This document shows, one piece after another, positions 26,829 through 36,410 of a DNA stretch of 64,000 nucleotides. The notes beneath the pieces were generated by a model, which saw only the letters and a program-made list of their open reading frames with translations, did not search any database and was not told where the DNA came from. The DNA comes from an uncultured Brachyspira sp. Its GTDB lineage: Bacteria > Spirochaetota > Brachyspiria > Brachyspirales > Brachyspiraceae. How positions within the stretch are numbered: position 1 is the stretch's first letter; the number at the start of each line of letters is the position of its first letter. The stretch spans positions 186,001-250,000 of the forward strand of contig NZ_CALXKQ010000001.1 in assembly GCF_944388875.1 (NCBI RefSeq). Reading direction: 5' to 3'. Both the position numbers and the translations under genes were made by a program.

Positions 26829-27388
26829 AGAGTTCCCCTCAAATCTTCATAAGGATCTTTATGCAAAAGTATTGAATTAGATATAAAAGCACCTATCATA
26901 AATCCTACTATCAAAACTACATTAGCACATAATACTACAAATGCACCATTAATAACATCAGAAACTTCTATCAGAGTAAGTATATATGATCTGTATCTTA
27001 AATATAATATACCCATTTCTATTATGCATATAATAAATGATATTATAGGATACAATAAACTTATAAGCATAGCCAATTTTTTTATTGCCAATTTTGTAGC
27101 ACCAAATATTCTGAGAGTAGAAAACATCCTATTATTTTTAGAAAATATATATAAACTGCATATTACCGAAAATAATACTCCTATTATAAGTAATATAATA
27201 AGCAGAGCATATATAGAAAACTCTCTAAAAAACGGTATATTATCATTTAATAAAATTTCATATTTCCATACTAAACTAAATATAGAAGTTATTGCCATAA
27301 GCTGAGACATAGCAATAAATATCACTATGGAAAATACAATACTGCCTTTAATAAGTTTAGAAGCGTATCCAATCGTAGAATTATACAC
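26825..27388 (-). CDS. Small FtsX-like ABC permease
   Basis: The 187-residue protein has four predicted membrane helices (about residues 13-36, 52-77, 104-128, 143-170) and starts at a GTG with AAAGG upstream. LRIFGATKLAIKKL (residues about 93-106) is the coupling helix pattern of FtsX/MacB-type permeases, and KDPYEDLRG near the C-terminus resembles their typical ending. The large periplasmic domain found in MacB and LolC is missing, so it is a minimal permease that may need another partner. It overlaps the ATPase gene. Confidence 0.7.
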   Translation of the reverse strand: MYNSTIGYASKLIKGSIVFSIVIFIAMSQLMAITSIFSLVWKYEILLNDNIPFFREFSIYALLIILLIIGVLFSVICSLYIFSKNNRMFSTLRIFGATKLAIKKLAMLISLLYPIISFIICIIEMGILYLRYRSYILTLIEVSDVINGAFVVLCANVVLIVGFMIGAFISNSILLHKDPYEDLRGTL

Positions 27389-27480
27389 AATAACAACCTT
27401 TACTATTTAATAATATATAAACTATTTGTAACTAACTTTGTAAAATAATATTTCATTCCATGTATAAGTATCGGAATTAC

Positions 27481-28569
27481 TTAATTTATTTTAAATAAAA
27501 CCATTGTAAAATCATCATCTGGCGACATATATGAAAGATATTCATAAAAATCTTTTTTTATCAATTCAATACAAGAATCAGCCCTAGAATACCTATTATT
27601 ATAAATAGCTTTTTTTAGCCTATTAATACTATAAAAATCATATTTATTCTTAGACCTCGATGCTTCCGTCAAGCCATCAGTATAAAAAAACAATATATCA
27701 CCTTTATCTATATCTATAACCTCTTCTTCATAATATGCCTTAGGAAAAAGCCCTACTATTGTACCGCCTTTGGAATATTCAGTTATATCCTCACCTCTGC
27801 TTACTAAAAGAGGAGTATGTGATGCATTGGAATACGTAACTTTATAATTAAATAAGTCTATTTCTGCAACTATCATAGTTAAATAATAATTGATAGGAAG
27901 AGTATTAATTAAAGTGCTGTTTATCTCATTTATCATACTGCCTGCAGATTCAAAAGAATTAGCTAAATTTCTAAAAACAGATTTAAGCATAGCAGTAACA
28001 ATAGCAGCCTCTACACCATGTCCGCTTATATCTGATATAATAAATAAAATTTTATTTTGATTTATATATACATAATCAAAAAAATCCCCTCCTATAACCT
28101 CAAAAGGTTTATAAATATATGCTGATGATATTAAATGATTATTAGGCATTTTTTTTGGAAGCATGGATTGCTGAAGTTTTCTAGCCTTTTTCATGTCTTT
28201 TTTATATTGGTTTTTTATATTATTCAAGACATCATATCTTCCCAAAATATAACTGTTTTTTTCTTTTAAATCTATAATAGCTCTTTGATAATCGTCTATT
28301 ATTACACTATTAATTCTAGAAAATCTATAGGTCTTGCCGTCTAATAATTTCTCTTCTACTTCTTTATAATCTTTTAATATATATGACCTTATGTAAGATT
28401 TATAAAATATTGAAGATGGTATAAAAAATAATATAAATAAGATAAACAATAATATAAAAATAAATTTATTTTGATAATGCACTATAGACGCTATATTAAG
28501 CAATATAAATAGCACTAAAAATACTATAGAAACAAATTTAAAAAACATTAAAATACGTTCATCTTTCAT
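27481..28569 (-). CDS. Membrane-anchored PP2C/SpoIIE-type serine phosphatase
   Basis: The 362-residue protein has two N-terminal hydrophobic segments (about residues 8-30 and 33-55), then a coiled linker with KLQQSMLPKKMP (residues about 131-142), which is typical of RsbU-like phosphatases. The catalytic domain follows: VIGGDFFDY, ISDISGHGVEAA, LFFYTDGLTEASR and the ending PDDDFTMVLF. These aspartate motifs coordinate the two metals of PP2C enzymes. Such phosphatases dephosphorylate anti-sigma antagonist or other partner-switching proteins; no STAS partner is in the neighbourhood. No strong ribosome binding site is visible. It probably reads an envelope or cytosolic signal through the membrane region. 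Confidence 0.88.
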   Translation of the reverse strand: MKDERILMFFKFVSIVFLVLFILLNIASIVHYQNKFIFILLFILFILFFIPSSIFYKSYIRSYILKDYKEVEEKLLDGKTYRFSRINSVIIDDYQRAIIDLKEKNSYILGRYDVLNNIKNQYKKDMKKARKLQQSMLPKKMPNNHLISSAYIYKPFEVIGGDFFDYVYINQNKILFIISDISGHGVEAAIVTAMLKSVFRNLANSFESAGSMINEINSTLINTLPINYYLTMIVAEIDLFNYKVTYSNASHTPLLVSRGEDITEYSKGGTIVGLFPKAYYEEEVIDIDKGDILFFYTDGLTEASRSKNKYDFYSINRLKKAIYNNRYSRADSCIELIKKDFYEYLSYMSPDDDFTMVLFKIN

Positions 28570-28742
28570 AAAAATATTAACTGAAAAAAATAATTATCAC
28601 AAAATTACTATATCTAGAATTAATTATATCAAAAAGATTATAGTTTGCAAATATTTTTTATAAAATAAATGATATAGATATTGCAAAAATTGAACTTAAT
28701 TTATACAATATATCATATAGTTAAATTTATAAGGAGTAGAGT

Positions 28743-29639
28743 ATGAATAAATGTTCTGGTGTATTATCAGCTCTAATGACACCTTTCACTAAAAATGGAA
28801 AATTAGATGAAAAAGTGTTAAGAAAATATGTAAGACATAATATAGACCGTATGAAAGTAGACGGTTTATATGTAGGTGGTTCTACAGGCGAGGGACTTTT
28901 AATGTCCAAAGATGAAAGAATAGCAGTCTTTGAAATAACTAAAGAAGAAGCCGCTGGAAAAATTCCGTTGATAGCTCATGTAGGTACATTAAACCTTAAT
29001 GAAGCATGCGAAATGGCTCAAAAAGCAGAAGAATTAGGGTATGATTTAATATCAGCTGTTACACCATACTACTATCCTTTCTCATTCGCTGATATAAGTA
29101 AATATTACAATACTATATTAAAATCTACAAGTAAAATACCTCTTGTAATTTATTTCTTGCCTAGCTTATCTAATAACAGTATATCTTTAGATGACTTCGG
29201 CAAACTATTTGAAGATAAAAGAGTAATGGGAATTAAATATACTTCTGATAATCTATTCTTATTAGAAAGATTAATACAAAGATTCCCTGATAAAATGATG
29301 TGGGCTGGTTTTGATGAACTTCTAATAGCTTATGCTTCTTATGGTTTAAGATCAGGAATAGGCTCAACATATAATATTCAAGCTCCATTAGCTAAAAATG
29401 TTATAAAAGCTGTTGAAGGAAAAGATCTGTCTAAAGCATTAAAAATACAGCATGATATGAATGATATAATAAATACTTTATTGGGTGTTGGAATATATCC
29501 TGCTCTTAAGGAATGTATATCTTTCTATGATCCTTCTGCTGTTTCATACTGCAGAGCACCTATGGGTTCAAAACCATTAGGCAAAGCTGAGAAAAAAGTA
29601 TTAAAAGATATGTTTGATAAATATTTATCTAAGCTATAA
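28743..29639 (+). CDS. nanA: N-acetylneuraminate lyase
   Basis: The 298-residue class I aldolase of the DHDPS/NAL family cleaves sialic acid to N-acetylmannosamine and pyruvate. It shows GGSTGEG (residues about 46-52, carboxylate-binding), the IYFLPSLS segment with the helper tyrosine, and the Schiff-base lysine in GIKYTSDN. The following helices match the lyase branch rather than dihydrodipicolinate synthase. AAGGAG precedes the ATG. nanQ/yhcH-like follows 53 bases later, which supports a sialic-acid role. Sialidase, epimerase and kinase genes are not in this window. Confidence 0.92.
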   Translation: MNKCSGVLSALMTPFTKNGKLDEKVLRKYVRHNIDRMKVDGLYVGGSTGEGLLMSKDERIAVFEITKEEAAGKIPLIAHVGTLNLNEACEMAQKAEELGYDLISAVTPYYYPFSFADISKYYNTILKSTSKIPLVIYFLPSLSNNSISLDDFGKLFEDKRVMGIKYTSDNLFLLERLIQRFPDKMMWAGFDELLIAYASYGLRSGIGSTYNIQAPLAKNVIKAVEGKDLSKALKIQHDMNDIINTLLGVGIYPALKECISFYDPSAVSYCRAPMGSKPLGKAEKKVLKDMFDKYLSKL

Positions 29640-29692
29640 TTATTTTATGGCCGTTATTTGTTCACGCGGACATTTAATATAAAGGATTTATT

Positions 29693-30157
29693 ATGATATT
29701 AAAACCAATAAAAAGCGAATTTAATCAAAATTTCCACGATACTATATGGAAAGCTAAAAACTATGTAAGAGAGCATTATGATGAATTGAAAAAACTATCT
29801 GTAGGCAAGCATGCTTTAGACAAAGAAATTTGCGAAGGGGCTTTCATTAATGTTATGGAATATGATAACAAGGATAATCCTCCTTGGGAATCACATTTAA
29901 AATATGTAGATGTTCAAATAATATTTGAAGGTGCTGAAGATTTTATAATAGCAAATACTTCTACTCTAAAGCCAAAAAATTATGATGAAGCCACAGATTA
30001 CCATGATTGGGAAGGAGAAGGAACTGCCCGTTTAACTCTTACCCCAGGAGAAGTTTTAATACTGCTTCCTTACGATGCCCATAGAGTAGGTTTAGCTCCT
30101 AAAACAGGAAAAACTCATGTCAAAAAAGGCATAGTAAAAGTTCCTTACAAAGCTTAA
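29693..30157 (+). CDS. YhcH/YjgK/YiaL (NanQ-like) family protein
   Basis: The 154-residue protein is a single cupin-like barrel of the YhcH/YjgK/YiaL family, members of which assist sialic acid use, as anomerases or catabolic accessory proteins. Seen here are HLKYVDVQIIFEG (about residues 67-79) and the acidic core FIIANTS. The metal-site motif PGEVLILLPYDAHRVG (about residues 122-137) and a final KKGIVKVPY complete it. It has an AGGA site and lies 53 bases after nanA, sharing its transcript and terminator. Co-location makes a sialate function likely. Confidence 0.85.
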   Translation: MILKPIKSEFNQNFHDTIWKAKNYVREHYDELKKLSVGKHALDKEICEGAFINVMEYDNKDNPPWESHLKYVDVQIIFEGAEDFIIANTSTLKPKNYDEATDYHDWEGEGTARLTLTPGEVLILLPYDAHRVGLAPKTGKTHVKKGIVKVPYKA

Positions 30158-30176
30158 TACTAAAATATGCAAAAAT

Positions 30177-30210
30177 AAAATGGCTGGTATATTTATATAT
30201 CAGCTATTTT
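30177..30210 (+). terminator. Terminator of the nan genes
   Basis: AAAATGGCTGGTATAT (30177-30192) pairs with ATATATCAGCTATTTT (30195-30210) allowing two G-U pairs. The next 460 bases, to 30670, show no recognisable gene; minus-strand frames around 30330-30460 do not resemble a known protein. Confidence 0.65.
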
Positions 30211-30670
30211 TATGATAAAAATAAAAGATATTAGAATTGTTCAAAAAATAAATTTTTTAATACTTATAAATTTTTAATTTAGTATTTTTAAATTATATAT
30301 AAGGCTTGCATACTAGTTCTTTTCCTACACTGTCCTCAAAATACTGAATTAAAACAACAATTTATACAACATATAAGACATCGTATTTATAATTTTATCA
30401 AGTACTTTAAAATGCCGCATATGGCTCTTAAACAATTCATACTTGATAATTTATTAATCAATGATATAATTTATTATGTATTATAACTTGTTACTTCATA
30501 AGTAAAACATAGTATTATTTTAATAAGATATACAAATACTATATTTTACTCCTTTGTTATAACCAAATGAATAGAATTATGTTGGAAGCAAAACTCCAAT
30601 ATTAATATAGTTCAACTATAAAACAAGTTTAATATAAACAAATTATAAATTTATATATTGGAGCTTATAA

Positions 30671-31711
30671 ATGAATAAAGCTGTACTTTTTATTATTTTT
30701 AAAAGATATGAAACAGCTAATAGAGTTTTTGAAGTTATAAGGCAAGCAAAGCCTCCTCGTTTATACATTGCCGCTGATGGTCCAAGAAAAAATGTTAAAG
30801 ATGAATATGAAAAGTGTATGAATACTAGAAAAATAGTGGAAAAAGTAGATTGGGACTGTGAAGTAAAGACATTATTTAGGGATGAAAATTTAGGCTGTGG
30901 TTTAAATGTATCTGGTGCAATAAATTGGCTTTTTGAACATTAAGAGGATGGTATAATATTAGAAGATGACTGTTTGCCTGATTTAACATTTTTTTCATTT
31001 TGTGAAGAATTACTTGATTATTATAAGGATAATGAAAAAATTATGCAAATTAGCGGATGGCATTTTGGAGAACCATATACCAATGATAGTTATTTATTTT
31101 TTCCTGGTTCTTATGTATGGGGTTGGGCAACTTGGAAAAGAGCTTGGAAATATTATGATTATACATTATAAAAATATTCTTATGATCTTATATGCAGTAA
31201 ATTAGATAAAATATATACAAAAGAATTAAAAAATGCAAATATGAGAGGGTACTCTAAATTAATATGTATGGATTTCAAAAATCCTATTTTAAGGAAGTAT
31301 TGTGATACATGGGATTATCAGTTCTCATTTAGTATGATAGCTAATGATGGAATATCAATAGAACCAAACTATAATTTAGTAAGCAATATAGGTTCAGTAG
31401 ATGCTACACATGTGGCTGAGTATGATGAAAGATTAAACACTAAAACATATAGTATAAATAAAATAATACATCCTAAAAAAATAGAAGTCAATTTGGAGTT
31501 AGTAGAAAAAAGATTTAAAAGACTGAAAAAAGACTTCACTGTTGAACATTATATAGAGCTAATAGAAGATGAATTATATCATAACAGAAATGATTTAGCA
31601 TATATAAAGTATAACTTATCAAAATTTATAGACGGATTAGTATGGATTATACCTATAAGATCTATACGCGATAATATCAGGAAAAAGATACAACATAAAT
31701 TTGGATTATAA
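30671..31711 (+). pseudogene. Glycosyltransferase interrupted by two in-frame TAA codons
   Basis: Three open stretches in one unbroken reading frame form a single 347-codon gene cut only at TAA 30941-30943 and TAA 31169-31171. The first part has FIIFKRYETANRVFEVIRQAKP (about residues 7-28) and YIAADGPRK, which match the opening of GT-A-type nucleotide-sugar transferases. The second carries LEDDCLPD, the metal-binding DxD-like motif, and ISGWHFG, VWGWATWKRAW; the third continues to a basic C-terminus. A GGAGC ribosome binding site is intact. Every other region looks functional, so this is a recent loss, a readthrough case or an assembly error. The sugar and acceptor are unknown. Confidence 0.85.
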
Positions 31712-31853
31712 TACTATTGCATATTTTATTTATTGTTTTTACTTAATTTAATATATAGATGCAAATAATAAATACAACATTAAATTAAAACTTATATATT
31801 TTTGTTAATTTATGATAATAAAAATAAAGATTTATATTTAATATATTTCTATA

Positions 31854-32086
31854 TTGACAATAATAAAAATATATTGTATGCTATATAAATAAAGCAGTAA
31901 TTATTAATTTTATTTAAATATTCCTAATAGCGAATATAAAAAATATGGTATATAAGAGATTAAAATGTCAAAAAGAGTAAAATAAAGGATTCGGTGAAAT
32001 AAAATTTTAAACTGTTTAATAATTGCCGTTAATAAAACTTTTTCTATAAATGACAAAGCACTATGATGGAATAATCATAGTGCTTT
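31854..32086 (+). ncRNA. Candidate small transcript (promoter to terminator, no gene)
   Basis: TTGACA (31854-31859), a 17-base spacer and TATGCT (31877-31882) precede about 200 bases that hold no convincing reading frame and end at the strong hairpin at 32055-32086 with a T-run on the plus strand. It could be a small RNA converging on the hydrogenase operon, or chance. Confidence 0.25.
32055..32086. terminator. Bidirectional terminator downstream of the hydrogenase operon
   Basis: A perfect 13-bp stem AAAGCACTATGAT (32055-32067) and ATCATAGTGCTTT (32074-32086) with a 6-base loop, A-rich on one side and T-rich on the other, lies 21 bases past the hydA-like stop. Confidence 0.85.
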
Positions 32087-32106
32087 TTCATTATAAATAA
32101 TACAAA

Positions 32107-33855
32107 TTATTTTGTATATTTTTCAGAAACTTTATATTCTGTATGAAGATAATGATGAGCTTTTTCTCCTAAAGGCTCTCCTAAGAAATCCTCATAAAGT
32201 TTTTTAAGATTTTCATTTTCATGAGAACATCTATGTTTAACAACCTTTTTATCTTCATCATATAAACCTTTAGCTCTGTCAGTTCTAACTTCATTAGTAG
32301 TTCCGTAAGGCTGACCGCCTCCTCCTACACATCCGCCCTGACAAGCCATAACCTCTACAAAGTTGTAAGGAGGATTCTCCCCTTTTTCTTTGGCAGCTCT
32401 AATTTCCTGCATTACTGTATCAACATTGTGAAGCCCATTAACAACAGCTATTTTTACATCCTTATCCAATACTTTAACTGTAGCTCTTTTTACTCCCTCT
32501 AATCCTCTAACATCCTCAAAATCAACATTTTCAAGATTATTTCCTGCTATAATATTGTATGCAGTTCTTAAAGCAGCTTCCATAACACCGCCTGTAGCAC
32601 CAAATATAGTACCAGCACCTGAATATTCACCTAATATGCTGTCAGCTTCTTCAGGTTCTATACCAGCAATATCAATACCATAGTGCTTAATCATTCTTGC
32701 AAACTCTCTAGTAGTAAGCACAACATCTACATCTTTGTATCCGCTTGAATACATAGTTTCATTTTTTCTTATCTCATTTTTCTTAGCAGTACAAGGCATT
32801 ATAGATACATTGAAAATAGAGAATGGATCTACTTTAGCTTTTTCAGAATAATAAGTTTTAGTCATAGGAGCAAGCATCATGTGAGGAGATTTAGCACTCG
32901 AAACATTATCAAGCAAGTCTGGATAATATTCTTCAGCATATTTAACCCAAGCAGGACAGCATGAAGTAGTCATAGTAGATGTACCATTGCTTTCAGTAAA
33001 TCTCTTAACAAATTCATGTGCTTCTTCCATTATGGTCATATCTGCACCGAAATTGGTATCAAATATAGCATTAAATCCCATTAAACGCATAGCAGCATAT
33101 ATTTTTCCAGTAATATTTTCACCAGCTTTAAGTCCGAAATATTCTCCCAAAGCAACCCTAACAGAAGGAGCCATTTGAACTGTAACATAAGTGTTAGGAT
33201 CATCTATAGCAGCCTGAACTTCTTTAGTCTGATCTGTTTCATAAATAGCAGCAACAGGACAGTGAGAAGCACATTGTCCGCAGTCCACACAAGGAGAATC
33301 TTTTAATGAAACAGCACCTGGGGCAAAATAAGTATCAAATCCCCTATTAACAAATCCCAAAGCATGAACTTTCTGCATTTCCTGACAAACAACAACGCAT
33401 CTTCCGCATTTAATACATTTTTCAGGATTAAGTACTATACTTCCAGCAGATTCATCTCTAGGATGATTTTGTTTAATATTGTCATATTTAGAGTTTCTAA
33501 CACCGAAATCAGCAGCTGCAGTTTGAAGTTCGCATTCTCCATTTCTTATACAGTTTAAACAATCATTAGGATGAGCAGATAATACTAATTCCAAAACACC
33601 TTTTCTTACTGTATTAATTTCAGCATCATGAGTTATTATATCCATTCCTTCTTCAACAACAGTAGAACATGCTCTTGTATATTTATTTCCTTGATTAGCC
33701 AATTTAACCACACATATACCGCATGCTGAAGTAGGCGGAATATCAGGATGGTAGCATAATGAAGGAATTTTTATTCCCAATTTTTTTGCAGCCTTTAATA
33801 TAGTAAGACCCTCCTGTACCTCTATAGCTTTTCCATTAATTTTTATTTTAACCAT
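32107..33855 (-). CDS. hydA: [FeFe]-hydrogenase catalytic subunit (HydA/HndD type)
   Basis: The 582-residue H2-forming subunit. An N-terminal [2Fe-2S] ferredoxin-like domain (CYHPDIPPTSACGIC) leads to a His-Cys [4Fe-4S] site (HPNDCLNCIRNGEC). Two [4Fe-4S] motifs follow (CIKCGRCVVVC and CVDCGQCASHCP), then the H-cluster domain with TSCCPAW, MPCTAKKNE and MACQGGCVGGGGQP. The C-terminus carries the small-subunit-type tail ending in HHYLHTEY. The start is the ATG at 33855 with AAGGAG upstream, not the extended frame. It forms a complex with the NuoF-like and NuoE-like proteins upstream, probably electron-bifurcating with NAD(P)H and ferredoxin. Confidence 0.93.
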   Translation of the reverse strand: MVKIKINGKAIEVQEGLTILKAAKKLGIKIPSLCYHPDIPPTSACGICVVKLANQGNKYTRACSTVVEEGMDIITHDAEINTVRKGVLELVLSAHPNDCLNCIRNGECELQTAAADFGVRNSKYDNIKQNHPRDESAGSIVLNPEKCIKCGRCVVVCQEMQKVHALGFVNRGFDTYFAPGAVSLKDSPCVDCGQCASHCPVAAIYETDQTKEVQAAIDDPNTYVTVQMAPSVRVALGEYFGLKAGENITGKIYAAMRLMGFNAIFDTNFGADMTIMEEAHEFVKRFTESNGTSTMTTSCCPAWVKYAEEYYPDLLDNVSSAKSPHMMLAPMTKTYYSEKAKVDPFSIFNVSIMPCTAKKNEIRKNETMYSSGYKDVDVVLTTREFARMIKHYGIDIAGIEPEEADSILGEYSGAGTIFGATGGVMEAALRTAYNIIAGNNLENVDFEDVRGLEGVKRATVKVLDKDVKIAVVNGLHNVDTVMQEIRAAKEKGENPPYNFVEVMACQGGCVGGGGQPYGTTNEVRTDRAKGLYDEDKKVVKHRCSHENENLKKLYEDFLGEPLGEKAHHYLHTEYKVSEKYTK

Positions 33856-33887
33856 AATTTTTATACTCCTTATCAATACTCGCACCA

Positions 33888-35576
33888 TCAATTCTTTTTA
33901 GGAATAGGCGGAGTAAATATACCAGCCTTATACTCATCTTCAAAATGCTTTAATGTAGACATTACAGGATTAGCAGCTGTAGAGCCTAAAGCACATAATG
34001 AAGCCTTCTTCATAGTTAAAGCAATATCTCTTAATTTCTGTATATCATCTTCCTTAGCTCTTTTCTTAGTAAACTTCTCTAAAATCTTGAGCATCTGCAT
34101 ACCTCCAACCCTACAAGGAACGCATTTACCGCAGCTCTCATCAACACAGAAACCAAGATAAAATTTAGCAAAATCAACCATATTATTATCTTCGTCTATA
34201 ACTATCATACCTCCAGAACCCATCATAGAACCTAATTTCACCAAATTATCAAAGTCTATATGTGTTCCAAAAAGTTCTTCTGGTATTATACCTCCTGAAG
34301 GTCCTCCAGTCTGAACACCTTTAACAAATTTATCATTAGGTATTCCGCCGCCTATATCAAAAATTATTTCTCTAATTGTTGTACCCATAGGAACTTCAAC
34401 AAGTCCTGATACATTTACATTTCCAGTCAATGCAAATACTTTTGTTCCTTTAGAATTTTCTGTACCTATAGAAGCAAACCAGCTTCCTCCATTATTGATA
34501 ATAGCAGTAACATTTGCAAAAGTTTCTACATTGTTGATAACGGTAGGTTTTTCAAATAACCCCTTAACTGCAGGAAATGGAGGTCTAGGTCTAGGAGTAC
34601 CTCTGTTTCCTTCGATAGATGCTAATAATGCTGTTTCTTCACCGCATACAAAAGCACCTGCTCCAAGTCTTATATCCAAGTCGAATGAGAAATTACTTCC
34701 TAATATATTCTCTCCTAACAATCCGTAATCATAAGCCTGCTGCAATGCTATTTTTACTCTGTCTACAGCAAGTCCGTATTCAGCCCTTATATATAAATAT
34801 CCCTTGCTGGCACCTATAGCATATCCTGCTATTGTCATTGCCTCTATTACAGAATGCGGATCTCCCTCTAATATACTTCTATCCATGTATGCTCCAGGAT
34901 CTCCCTCATCAGCATTACATACAACATACTTCAAATCTGACTGCACTGATTTTGTAAAGCTCCATTTCTTCCAAGTAGGAAAGCCTGCTCCTCCCCTTCC
35001 TCTAAGTCCTGAAATCTCCATTTCTTTTACAACATCATCAGGACTCATTTCAAATAATACTTTTGAAAGTGCTTTATATCCTTCATTACCTATGTATTCA
35101 TCTATATTTTCTGGATCTATAATACCGCAATTTTTAAGCACAACCCTCTTCTGTTTTTGATAAAAGTTAATCTCTTTAGAGAAATCTCTATGTTCTCTTT
35201 GTTCTTTATAAAGTATTCTTAAAAGAAGCTCATTTTTAAGTATATGTTTTTCTATCATATCTTTTGCATGCTCTGGCTTAACATGAGTGTAAAATACCCT
35301 GCCAGGCATAATTTTTACAACAGGTCCCTGACTGCAAAAACCAAAACATCCAGTTTTAACTACTACAACCTTATCAGCTATTCCATTTTTTTCAGCATGT
35401 TCTTTTAAAAGTTTTACTATCTCATCACTCTTATTAGATTCGCATGCTGTTCCGCCACAAACTAATATATGAAACTTACCATCCGATAAATCTTCCCCGC
35501 CTTTTCTAACTTCTATTTCTTTGGCCTTTATTAATCTATGTTCTTCTAATTTTTTTCTGTCTAATTTTTCTGACAT
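33888..35576 (-). CDS. hydB: Hydrogenase NuoF-like flavoprotein subunit (HydB/HndC type)
   Basis: The 562-residue subunit binds FMN and NAD(P)H. Its N-terminus is a thioredoxin-like [2Fe-2S] domain (CGGTACESN and GCFGFCSQGP). A NuoF core follows with GRGGAGFPTW, CNADEGDPGAYMDRS and a SLBB-type region, and then the [4Fe-4S] motif ESCGKCVPCRVG. It ends at FTPPIPKKN, so it lacks the extra C-terminal two-cluster ferredoxin domain seen in the Thermotoga HydB protein. AGGAGG precedes the start. Order NuoE-like, NuoF-like, HydA is that of trimeric NAD-linked hydrogenases. Confidence 0.92.
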   Translation of the reverse strand: MSEKLDRKKLEEHRLIKAKEIEVRKGGEDLSDGKFHILVCGGTACESNKSDEIVKLLKEHAEKNGIADKVVVVKTGCFGFCSQGPVVKIMPGRVFYTHVKPEHAKDMIEKHILKNELLLRILYKEQREHRDFSKEINFYQKQKRVVLKNCGIIDPENIDEYIGNEGYKALSKVLFEMSPDDVVKEMEISGLRGRGGAGFPTWKKWSFTKSVQSDLKYVVCNADEGDPGAYMDRSILEGDPHSVIEAMTIAGYAIGASKGYLYIRAEYGLAVDRVKIALQQAYDYGLLGENILGSNFSFDLDIRLGAGAFVCGEETALLASIEGNRGTPRPRPPFPAVKGLFEKPTVINNVETFANVTAIINNGGSWFASIGTENSKGTKVFALTGNVNVSGLVEVPMGTTIREIIFDIGGGIPNDKFVKGVQTGGPSGGIIPEELFGTHIDFDNLVKLGSMMGSGGMIVIDEDNNMVDFAKFYLGFCVDESCGKCVPCRVGGMQMLKILEKFTKKRAKEDDIQKLRDIALTMKKASLCALGSTAANPVMSTLKHFEDEYKAGIFTPPIPKKN

Positions 35577-35596
35577 TTTATAACCTCCTATTCTAA

Positions 35597-36097
35597 TTAT
35601 TGTTTTTTATCTTCTTCTGTCTTAATAAAATTTGCTATATCATCAACTACAACCCTACCAGACACTTCCCCATTAAATGTAAGAACAGGGGCTAATCCGC
35701 AGCAGCCTATACATCTTACTTCTTCCAATTTGTATTTTCTATCAGCAGAATACTTTTGATCGCCTTTTAAATTTAATTTTTTCTTAATCTCCTCTATCAA
35801 TTGACCGCCGCCTTTTAAATAACAGGCTGTACCCATACAAACTGCAACATTATTTTCAGCAGGCGGCTCCATAGAAAAATAATTATAAAAAGTAAGTATC
35901 TCATAAATCCTAGCAAGCGGAACATCTATTTGTTCTGAAACATATTTGGCAACATTCCTAGGTACATAACCATAATGCTTTTGAATGCCGTGACAAATCA
36001 TTATGAGATTTCCTTCAGCATTTTTCCATTCTTTAACTAATGCTTTAATCTCATCGGCAATAGCCTCTTCAGTTAATAAAGAAACATCTTCACTCAT
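35597..36097 (-). CDS. hydC: Hydrogenase NuoE-like subunit (HydC/HndA type)
   Basis: This 166-residue protein carries the thioredoxin-like [2Fe-2S] fold of NuoE. The four cluster cysteines are in CMGTACYLKG and CIGCCGLAP, with the preceding NYFSMEPP segment and helical N-terminal part also typical. The start at 36097 is preceded by GGAGGG; a longer upstream frame without a ribosome site is ignored. As first gene of the operon it lies behind the promoter at 36144-36172, and the NuoF-like gene begins 20 bases after its stop. It passes electrons between FMN and the hydrogenase. Confidence 0.92.
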   Translation of the reverse strand: MSEDVSLLTEEAIADEIKALVKEWKNAEGNLIMICHGIQKHYGYVPRNVAKYVSEQIDVPLARIYEILTFYNYFSMEPPAENNVAVCMGTACYLKGGGQLIEEIKKKLNLKGDQKYSADRKYKLEEVRCIGCCGLAPVLTFNGEVSGRVVVDDIANFIKTEEDKKQ

Positions 36098-36143
36098 TAT
36101 TATTATCCCTCCATTTATACAATATATAAAATCAATATTATCT

Positions 36144-36172
36144 AGTATAGGAAAAAATAAGCCTAAATTCAA
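36144..36172 (-). promoter_or_regulatory. Promoter of the hydrogenase operon
   Basis: On the minus strand TTGAAT (36167-36172) and TATACT (36144-36149) are 17 bases apart, about 47 bases before the NuoE-like start. The rest of the 313-base gap up to 36410 shows no other feature. Confidence 0.6.
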
Positions 36173-36410
36173 TAAAAATATACTCTATATGTAATATTTT
36201 TTTATAATTTAATAATATATTTAACTTTTTTGATGTTTATTAATGATTGTTAGATACTTATAACTTTAATTTCAATCATAAAATGAACCATAAAACTATG
36301 ATTTAGTATAAAATACACTATATATAAATAGATATAATCACTTATAAGCATAATTATATCACTATATAATTAAATTATATAAAAATATAGTAATACAAAT
36401 TAATTTATGC

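Noticed and set aside
30330-30460. Possible gene remnant on the minus strand downstream of the nan genes
   Set aside because: Short frames broken by stops, with no recognisable motif and no ribosome site.
30941-31171. Stop-codon reassignment at TAA
   Set aside because: TAA ends many other genes in the window normally, so a recoded TAA is very unlikely; nonsense mutation is simpler.
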